Assembly (NCBI RefSeq): GCF_042683045.1
Contig: NZ_JBHUIT010000002.1
Coordinates: 62,001-126,000, forward strand
DNA length: 64,000 nt
Reading direction: 5' to 3'
Origin: Luteolibacter algae
Lineage (GTDB): Bacteria > Verrucomicrobiota > Verrucomicrobiia > Verrucomicrobiales > Akkermansiaceae
Below are positions 58,654 to 64,000 of this stretch, piece after piece. Numbering within the stretch: the first letter of the stretch is position 1; every line of letters starts with the position of its first letter. Both the position numbers and the translations under genes were made by a program. A model generated the notes under the pieces. The model ran no database searches. It had not been told where the DNA came from and worked only from the letters and a program-made list of their open reading frames with translations.

Positions 58654-60924
58654 CTAGACCACTTTATTTTTCTCACGCAGACGCTGACGGAGTATTTCCG
58701 CGATGGTGTTCATCACGAATGTCATTGCAAAAAGGACGACAGCGCCAAGGAAGAGCGTGCGGTAATGGGTGGAGCCTACGGGAGCCTCCGGCAGCTCCAC
58801 GGCGATGTTTGCAGCCAGCGTGCGCATTCCCGAGAAGAGATTCCACTCCATGATCGGCGTGTTTCCCGTGGCCATCACCATGACCATCGTCTCGCCCACC
58901 GCGCGCCCGAAGCCGATCATCAGAGCGGAGAAAATACCGGAGGAGGCGACAGGTAACATCACGGTCCAGACCACCTGCCAGCGGTTCGCGCCAAGAGCGG
59001 CGGCTGCGGCTGTAAGGTTTTTCGGAACATTGGAAAGCGCATCTTCCGCGATAGTGAAAATGACCGGAATTACTGCAAAACCCATAATAAAGCCCAGCAC
59101 CAGCGAGTTGCGCTGCTCAAAGTTTGTGCCCGTCACCTGCGGCCACCAGAGGCTGAAGTCCGCAATCTTTTCACCCGTATTCGGGTCCGTGTAGACAAAG
59201 AAGATCCTCTCGATCATCGGTCCGCTCCACCAGGCAATGAATCCAGCCAAGGCGAGAAAAGGAATAACGATCATCCACTCCGCCCCACCCTCGAAGCGAT
59301 TCCTGAAGGCCAGTGGCATACGGCACCACAAATAGCCCACCAGAAGCGCGGTGGATGGGACGATGAGGATGATCATCATCACCGATGGCACTCTGTCATC
59401 GAGAATCGGAGCCAGCCAAAGACCGGCGAGGAAGCCCAATACCACGGATGGCAGCGAAGACATAATCTCCATGGTAGGCTTCACGACCCGCTTTACATTC
59501 GGCGGGAGAAAAGCTGCCGAAAAGACGGCTGCGAGCAGCGCAATTGGTATGGAAAAAATCAGCGCATACGCCGTTCCTTTCAAGGAACCAAAAATCAGCG
59601 GAATCAGCGATAACTTCGCCTCGAAATCGTCGGTGCCACCTGTGGATTGCCATTGGTAAACAGGGCCGTCACCACCCTCATACCAGACCTTTCCGAAAAA
59701 GGCTTTGAAACCTGCGTCCGGGTGATGGTCCTTCACGGCAAACTTACGTGCCTCACCGCTCTCGGAGGCAATCCAGAACGATTCACCCTTTGCATCCAGA
59801 ATCGCTTTTGCCGGATCGATATCCACTTCCCCCTCCCAGCGCACTGCTCCGGAAGTGCTGTGCCGGATGGATAACTCGCGTCCGGACCCAGCCAGGAAAG
59901 TGCGATTGCGTTGGCTTTTTGCAAAAACCTTATGCCCCTCACCCACATTGGGAAACTCCTGGGTCATCCCGAAAAGTCGCTCGGACTGGCCCTCCGCGCG
60001 GTAAAGGCTCCATTGCTGCTGAGTGCCATCCTCAGCGGTAAGAATGGCTGAGACACCACCGAACAGAAAGTCCATCTGCGCCAGCTTGCCGCCGGCAAAT
60101 GGGGAGAAAGACTGGCGCTTACTCGCCCCATCCGAATTCACCAGAAAATAAGAAATCTCCCCGGCATCGCTCGCGATGAGGACCATTTCGCCATTTTGGG
60201 ATGCACGCATGAGCGCGACCTCTCCATTGATTTGTGGAGTGACGTCAATTTCATCGAGAAGTGAGAGTTTTTTCCCTCCGATTAGCCCACCCTTGAGCCC
60301 CAGACGCAGCATCTCAACGGTCTGTGTCTCACCACTTCCGCGTTTCACGGCGATCACACGGGAGCCGCCGCCATCCCCGTAGCTGAGATCCATAATAGCG
60401 CCTTCGCCTGCTTTCATCTCGAACCATGGCTCGGCAGTGATCTTTGGCTCCACTCCTTTGGCTTCTCCGTTTTCGAAAGCTCTTTTGTATTCCACCAAAA
60501 AGGAGCCAACCCGCCCGTCTTCCAAACCAAGTGCGACACGACGACTGACGGGGTCATAAGATGTCGCGGTCACATTCAGCCCTTCGAGGCCCGGGATTTG
60601 AAGCTCGGAGCGGGCACCGCTTTCTCCATCAATGAAAATCACCGTTTGCCCGCCGGAATAGAAAAACGGAAGCTTACCCCACTCATCCACGCCCAGAATC
60701 AATGGGCGGGTGCCACTGCTTGCGGAAGTCGTCTCGATGACTTCGCCCGGTTTGAACAACGGCACGACTTCTTTGCCGATGAAGTAGAAGATCCCGAAAA
60801 CGGCAAGGATCACGCCGATACCGCCAAAACGAATAGCCCAGCCCATAAACCGATCGAACCACAAAGTGGCCTTTGATACTTCGAACCGCTTCGGATCCGG
60901 GCTGGAGGATGTTTCAGGCTTCAT
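58654..60924 (-). CDS. pstC: Phosphate ABC transporter permease PstC (long form)
   Basis: 756 aa, more than twice the classical length. A first helix (GGIGVILAVFGIFYFIGKEV) is followed by about 380 residues of soluble, beta-rich sequence with repeated strand-turn units (LGVDEWGKLPFFYSGGQTVI, ALGLEDGRVGSFLVEYKRAF), which resembles a beta-propeller. The permease core starts near residue 438: SLKGTAYALIFSIPIALLAA, SSLPSVVLGFLAGLWLAPIL, and the contact loop ALGANRWQVVWTVMLPVASS. Its own promoter with a Pho-like palindrome lies upstream, after the terminator that closes pstS. The extra domain might sense phosphate or contact other proteins; this is inference. Confidence 0.94.
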   Translation of the reverse strand: MKPETSSSPDPKRFEVSKATLWFDRFMGWAIRFGGIGVILAVFGIFYFIGKEVVPLFKPGEVIETTSASSGTRPLILGVDEWGKLPFFYSGGQTVIFIDGESGARSELQIPGLEGLNVTATSYDPVSRRVALGLEDGRVGSFLVEYKRAFENGEAKGVEPKITAEPWFEMKAGEGAIMDLSYGDGGGSRVIAVKRGSGETQTVEMLRLGLKGGLIGGKKLSLLDEIDVTPQINGEVALMRASQNGEMVLIASDAGEISYFLVNSDGASKRQSFSPFAGGKLAQMDFLFGGVSAILTAEDGTQQQWSLYRAEGQSERLFGMTQEFPNVGEGHKVFAKSQRNRTFLAGSGRELSIRHSTSGAVRWEGEVDIDPAKAILDAKGESFWIASESGEARKFAVKDHHPDAGFKAFFGKVWYEGGDGPVYQWQSTGGTDDFEAKLSLIPLIFGSLKGTAYALIFSIPIALLAAVFSAAFLPPNVKRVVKPTMEIMSSLPSVVLGFLAGLWLAPILDDRVPSVMMIILIVPSTALLVGYLWCRMPLAFRNRFEGGAEWMIVIPFLALAGFIAWWSGPMIERIFFVYTDPNTGEKIADFSLWWPQVTGTNFEQRNSLVLGFIMGFAVIPVIFTIAEDALSNVPKNLTAAAAALGANRWQVVWTVMLPVASSGIFSALMIGFGRAVGETMVMVMATGNTPIMEWNLFSGMRTLAANIAVELPEAPVGSTHYRTLFLGAVVLFAMTFVMNTIAEILRQRLREKNKVV

Positions 60925-61016
60925 TGGATAAATTGGAGAAAATCAAACGCAGGCGGCTTTCCCGCAACGACGCCCGGTATATGCTTCCGATCCGGCATGG
61001 CGGGCAAATTGCCGTA

Positions 61017-61034
61017 TGTGACAGAATCGTCACA
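61017..61034. promoter_or_regulatory. Pho-like palindrome upstream of pstC
   Basis: TGTGACAGAATCGTCACA, a near-perfect inverted repeat (TGTGAC/GTCACA) around AGAATC. It lies 93 nt upstream of the pstC start. The same element, with one base changed, is found upstream of pstS (62667-62684). Confidence 0.75.
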
Positions 61035-61049
61035 TAACCCCGTCGCGGA

Positions 61050-61067
61050 CTATGTAGAATCGTCACA
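61050..61067. promoter_or_regulatory. Second, partly degenerate Pho-like site upstream of pstC
   Basis: The right half AGAATCGTCACA (61056-61067) is identical to that at 61023-61034, while the left half reads CTATGT. The two copies are 33 bp apart, three helical turns. Confidence 0.65.
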
Positions 61068-61246
61068 GCTCCACCAAACAAGAACCATTTCCTGTGACTT
61101 TTTCGTCAATGACGCTCCCCCCTTCATCAACATCGCAAACCGCATTCCCGTCTTCGAAAGGACCAATCCTGAATGAATCCACCAACTATTCGCAATACAG
61201 AAACTCCAAATAATATTAATATATTTTATTAAATAATTCATCATAC

Positions 61247-61261
61247 CTTACCCTGGGTAAG
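61247..61261. repeat. 15-bp palindrome next to an AT-rich stretch
   Basis: CTTACCC (61247-61253), T, GGGTAAG (61255-61261) is a perfect inverted repeat. The preceding 40 nt are almost only A and T (AATATTAATATATTTT). It could be an operator; nothing adjacent identifies a regulator. Confidence 0.5.
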
Positions 61262-61538
61262 ACCCATTACCAAAGCTCCGGGTTTGCTCGTTTGGGACGT
61301 CCGACTGGCAAAATCACCTCATGCCCAGCCCATCCAAGCTGGTCATAATTCTCTCGGACTTTTTGTGGATTCCCCATGCCGGGACGCTATAAATAGGCAT
61401 ACATGGCGGAGAAGGTATAACAATAACTTTGATCGTAAAGCCAACAGCCGATGGCTGAGTATCCGTATCCCACGAAGCAGTGAGGCAGTCCACGAAGCCC
61501 TGCGACGAAGCCCTTGAGAATGCCAGGATCCTGATTCC

Positions 61539-61570
61539 AAAAAAGGGCGGGAACCTCACGGTCCCGCCCT
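61539..61570 (-). terminator. Intrinsic terminator after pstS
   Basis: AGGGCGGGA (61544-61552) pairs perfectly with TCCCGCCCT (61562-61570), loop 9 nt. On the minus strand six T residues follow. It lies 38 nt after the pstS stop and separates pstS from the rest of the operon. Confidence 0.93.
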
Positions 61571-61608
61571 CTGCGTTTCTTAAATTAACCTAACAACAAC
61601 GTAGATAA

Positions 61609-62571
61609 TTACTTGGAAAGCGCTTCAATCGTTTCGCTAGCAAGCTCGGTTGGCACCGGGTAGTAGCCATCTTTTTCAACAACCATCTGACCTTCTTTGG
61701 AAAGTGCGTATTTGAGGAACTCGAGCGTAAGCGTATCGAGAGCTTCGCCCGGCTTTTTGTTCACATAGACGATGAGGAAACGGGCAAGCGGATAGTCGCC
61801 GGAAAGCGCGTTCTCATAGGTCGCATCAAAGAATTCATCGCCTTCGGTGGAAAGCGGCAGAGCGCGAACCCCGGAAGTCTTGTAGCCAATGCCGGAGTAA
61901 CCGAGCGCATACTGGTCACCGCCAACGCCTTGAACCACTGCGGAAGAACCCGGTTGCTCTTTGACTGTGGACTTGTAGTCGCCCTTGGAAAGCGCATGCT
62001 CCTGGAAGAATCCGTAGGTGCCGGAGGCCGAGTTACGGCCGAAAAGAGAGATCGCGCGGCCCTTCCAAGCGTCGAGACCGAGCTGACCCCAATCGCTGAT
62101 TTCCTCACCACCTTTTTTGCGGGTGGACGAGAAAATGCTGTCAATTTGCTTCATGGAAAGCCCTTTCAGCGGGTTGTCCTTATGGGCAAAAACCGCGAGG
62201 GCATCAATGGCCACATTGATCTGGGTCGGCTTGTAGCCATACTTCTTCTCGAAAGCGTCGATTTCTTCCGCCTTCATCGGACGGGACATCGGGCCGAGCT
62301 GAGCGGTGCCTTCGATGAGCGCCGGAGGAGCAGTGGAGCTACCCTTTCCTTCGATCTGGATATTAACATTTGGATAAGCTTTTTTGAAACCTTCCGCCCA
62401 AAGAGTCATCAGATTGTTAAGAGAGTCGGAACCAATCGAGTTCAGGTTTCCGGACACGCCGCTAACCGTTTCGTAAGCAGGCATCGCAGGATCGATGTGC
62501 GATTCTTCTGCATTTGCGTTCATGGTGGCGAAGAGCGCTCCAAACAACATCCAACTTAGTTTTCTTTTCAT
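61609..62571 (-). CDS. pstS: Phosphate-binding protein PstS
   Basis: 320 aa. The signal peptide is MKRKLSWMLFGALFATMNANA. The phosphate-binding residues are in SGNLNSIGSDSLNNLMT (Ser/Asp), GKGSSTAPPALIEGTAQLGP and GRNSASGTYGFF (Arg, Ser, Ser). GVGGDQYALGYSGIGYKTSG is also typical. It binds phosphate in the periplasm for PstC/PstA. Its own terminator means it may be made in large excess over the channel, as is usual. The start ATG at 62571 has a 5' leader with a hairpin and Pho-like sites upstream. Confidence 0.95.
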   Translation of the reverse strand: MKRKLSWMLFGALFATMNANAEESHIDPAMPAYETVSGVSGNLNSIGSDSLNNLMTLWAEGFKKAYPNVNIQIEGKGSSTAPPALIEGTAQLGPMSRPMKAEEIDAFEKKYGYKPTQINVAIDALAVFAHKDNPLKGLSMKQIDSIFSSTRKKGGEEISDWGQLGLDAWKGRAISLFGRNSASGTYGFFQEHALSKGDYKSTVKEQPGSSAVVQGVGGDQYALGYSGIGYKTSGVRALPLSTEGDEFFDATYENALSGDYPLARFLIVYVNKKPGEALDTLTLEFLKYALSKEGQMVVEKDGYYPVPTELASETIEALSK

Positions 62572-62595
62572 AAAGTGTTCGTGTTACGTTTTTCC

Positions 62596-62620
62596 CTTTT
62601 GGAAGATTCCCTCCCAAAAG
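62596..62620 (-). promoter_or_regulatory. Leader hairpin of pstS
   Basis: CTTTTGG (62596-62602) pairs with CCAAAAG (62614-62620), 11-nt loop, 24 nt before the pstS start codon. It could stabilise the leader or modulate translation; no U-run follows. Confidence 0.45.
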
Positions 62621-62642
62621 CTGCGTGCTTCATCCTCTTTTG

Positions 62643-62684
62643 TGTGACGATCAGCAAAAGGCCTTTTGTGACAGAGTCGTCACA
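62643..62684. promoter_or_regulatory. Pho-like sites upstream of pstS
   Basis: TGTGACAGAGTCGTCACA at 62667-62684 matches the pstC element (one base change). A lone half-site TGTGAC lies at 62643-62648, 24 bp away. Both are 72-113 nt upstream of the pstS start. A PhoB-type activator is the likely binder, but no phoB/phoR gene is in the window. Confidence 0.75.
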
Positions 62685-62785
62685 ATTCACCGGTCTATGA
62701 CGATGAACCCAGGGCAAATTCCGCGGAATCAAGCGGTTTCTCGCGATGCGGAAAGCCATGACTGCGGTGGAAATACCGTCTGCAT

Positions 62786-64000
62786 TTATGGCTCGATTGT
62801 CACACGATCTCCCACCTTTGTCATCGCGAAGAGTTTTTTAGCAGCACCCATCGGGAGCCTGATACACCCGTGGGAAGCCGGATAACCGGGAACATATCCG
62901 TAATGGAAACCGAAGTCGCTGCAGCTCAAGCGCTGGAAATACGGCATGGACGAGCCGTAGATGGACGAATTGTGATGGCGGTGTTTGTCCGTGATCACAA
63001 ACTCGCCCTGTCTGGTCCGATAACCACTTTTCCCAGAGGAAACCTTCGTGGAGAACACTTCTTCTCCATCGGAATTGTAGACCCGCGCTCTCTGCTCCTT
63101 GAGCGACAGCACGATATGCCTCTCGGATTTATCAGGATCTTGCCCGAGCAACAGCCGCATCATTGGGACATCGCTGCGGCGTGAGGCAAAATTGATCGGC
63201 CAAGTGTAATTGACCTTGGTGTAGGTATTTTTCTGCGCCCCCGCATCCAGCAAGTAGCGGGCGGAAGCAAGCACGCCGGTATTTGCCGCCAGCATGAGCG
63301 GAGTAATATTTCTATCCCGGGTTAGATACCATTTCATGTCCCTGGAGCGGACGTGACGGAGAAACGTCTCACTGACGGGACGGATGACGGCCTCATTCGG
63401 ATCAGCTCCCGCGGCGAGCAGCTCCCGGACGGTTTCCGCATTCCCCGTGACCAAGGCAAGATGCAGAGGTTTTTGATTTTCAGGCAGCCGGAGATTTGCT
63501 TTTGCGCCATGCCTCAGGAGCATGGATGCAATGCGGTCATAACCCTTCCTCATTGCCACGGAGAGCGCGGTATCAAGATAGGGCAGCATCGTAAAATCCG
63601 CCGGACAGCCACTTTCCAGGAGGAAATCCACCGTCAGCGTATCACCGGAATAGCTCGCGTAAAAAATGGACTTACCAAGCGGGTGCCCGTAATCGAGCAA
63701 AAGCTTCAACCAGCCGACCCTTTGCGAGATGGTCGCGACTTCAGTGAGTAGAAGGCCGGACTCTCCGGGAGAAAAGGCCCGTGCTCCCTTGTTCAAAAGC
63801 ATCCGTGCCAGTTCTTTGTTGTTCTGTCTATAAGCCAGCCAGAGAGCAGGTTCCCACTCAGGCCCGTCCAGACTTTCGCCCGGACGAAGAAGCGCACGCA
63901 ATGTCGGCAGGTGACCTGTTGCAATCGCCGCTTCCAATGGCGTCACACCGCCCGGCACAGTGGGGATCCTTACCGGATCCGCGCCTATCTTCATCAGCAC
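62786..64000 (-). CDS. Ankyrin-repeat protein with C-terminal L,D-transpeptidase domain (5' end outside window)
   Basis: At least 404 aa; the frame is open at the window edge, and the apparent GTG at 64000 sits within an ankyrin repeat, so the true start is beyond. Residues 1-285 are ankyrin repeats (GVTPLEAAIATGHLPTLRAL, PLHLALVTGNAETVRELLAA, ITPLMLAANTGVLASARYLL). Residues 292-404 are a YkuD L,D-transpeptidase domain: LSLKEQRARVYNSDGEEVF, the His in FGFHYGYVPGYPASHGCIRL and the nucleophile Cys of SHGCIRLP. The transpeptidase joins or edits peptidoglycan in the periplasm. The ankyrin part is unusual for a periplasmic enzyme and might guide it to a partner. Its signal peptide, if any, lies outside the window. 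Confidence 0.92.
   Translation of the reverse strand: MLMKIGADPVRIPTVPGGVTPLEAAIATGHLPTLRALLRPGESLDGPEWEPALWLAYRQNNKELARMLLNKGARAFSPGESGLLLTEVATISQRVGWLKLLLDYGHPLGKSIFYASYSGDTLTVDFLLESGCPADFTMLPYLDTALSVAMRKGYDRIASMLLRHGAKANLRLPENQKPLHLALVTGNAETVRELLAAGADPNEAVIRPVSETFLRHVRSRDMKWYLTRDRNITPLMLAANTGVLASARYLLDAGAQKNTYTKVNYTWPINFASRRSDVPMMRLLLGQDPDKSERHIVLSLKEQRARVYNSDGEEVFSTKVSSGKSGYRTRQGEFVITDKHRHHNSSIYGSSMPYFQRLSCSDFGFHYGYVPGYPASHGCIRLPMGAAKKLFAMTKVGDRVTIEP

Larger units (their letters stand above)
60925..61608. other. 684-nt gap between pstS and pstC
   Basis: No convincing gene. It holds the two Pho-like palindromes (61017-61034, 61050-61067), an AT-rich segment at 61205-61242, a CTTACCC-T-GGGTAAG palindrome at 61247-61261 and the pstS terminator. 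Two short frames at 61284-61517 and 61314-61559 lack any family or coding character. The CGAAGC repeats near 61480-61510 have no known function. Confidence 0.7.

Noticed and set aside
61284..61559. Short open frames on both strands in the pstS-pstC gap
   Set aside because: Neither has a recognisable domain or start signal, and both overlap the pstS terminator or palindromes. They look like chance frames.
62791..62812. TGTCACACGATC, similar to a Pho-like half-site
   Set aside because: It lies inside the last codons of the ankyrin-transpeptidase gene (VGDRVTIEP), and the other half of the palindrome is missing.

Overview
The window reads as chromosomal DNA of a Gram-negative, free-living member of the Verrucomicrobiota. 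The evidence for a Gram-negative is LpxA, TonB/ExbB/ExbD-type machinery and several lipoproteins. The phylum is inferred from gene families that are common in the PVC group: a Tat-exported DUF1501 protein beside a DUF1549/DUF1553 'planctomycete cytochrome c' protein, DUF1080, GH109, and ExbB-ExbD-giant TPR clusters. No rRNA, tRNA, CRISPR array, prophage or insertion sequence was recognised.

Region 1-16.8 kb is almost entirely on the minus strand. Reading from right to left it holds a zinc-ribbon/HEAT membrane protein, citrate synthase, a small lipoprotein, an energised envelope module (exbB, exbD, exbD, a 1002-aa TPR protein and a 300-aa repeat protein), a TonB-dependent receptor, and the oligopeptide transporter genes oppA and oppB (oppB is cut by the window edge). 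lpxA and a Tat-exported GH109 glycosidase follow. Region 17-22.2 kb has an L,D-transpeptidase-like lipoprotein, a phosphodiester-glycosidase-like protein and a second exbB-exbD-TPR cluster. No TonB or TolA protein is seen beside either Exb cluster.

Region 22-37 kb is housekeeping and stress: a cardiolipin-synthase-like enzyme, a COG2509 flavoprotein, the remnant of an alpha-L-fucosidase, a hotdog thioesterase, DoxX, a Jag-like KH/R3H protein, rpoZ, smpB, a phosphate acetyltransferase, a universal stress protein, a Kef antiporter and the DUF1501/PSD1 pair. Region 37-48 kb has polA and a tightly packed minus-strand run: a HAD phosphatase, arsM, arsS, a membrane di-iron hydroxylase and a rhodanese lipoprotein. 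This run looks like an arsenosugar or arsenolipid operon. It is followed by an orphan oppC, two paralogous CPBP proteases, comF and DUF1080.

Region 48.8-64 kb holds serS, modB and modA (no modC in view), sdhA and sdhC (no sdhB in view), and a complete phosphate-uptake locus: pstS, pstC, pstA, pstB, pstB, phoU. Two promoters of that locus carry a shared palindrome. The window ends in a partial gene that fuses ankyrin repeats to an L,D-transpeptidase.

The most promising unexplained items are the ArsM-ArsS-hydroxylase-rhodanese operon, the two TonB-less Exb/TPR modules, the helically phased GTTCCA half-sites between modA and modB, the Pho-like palindromes, and the ankyrin-transpeptidase fusion.
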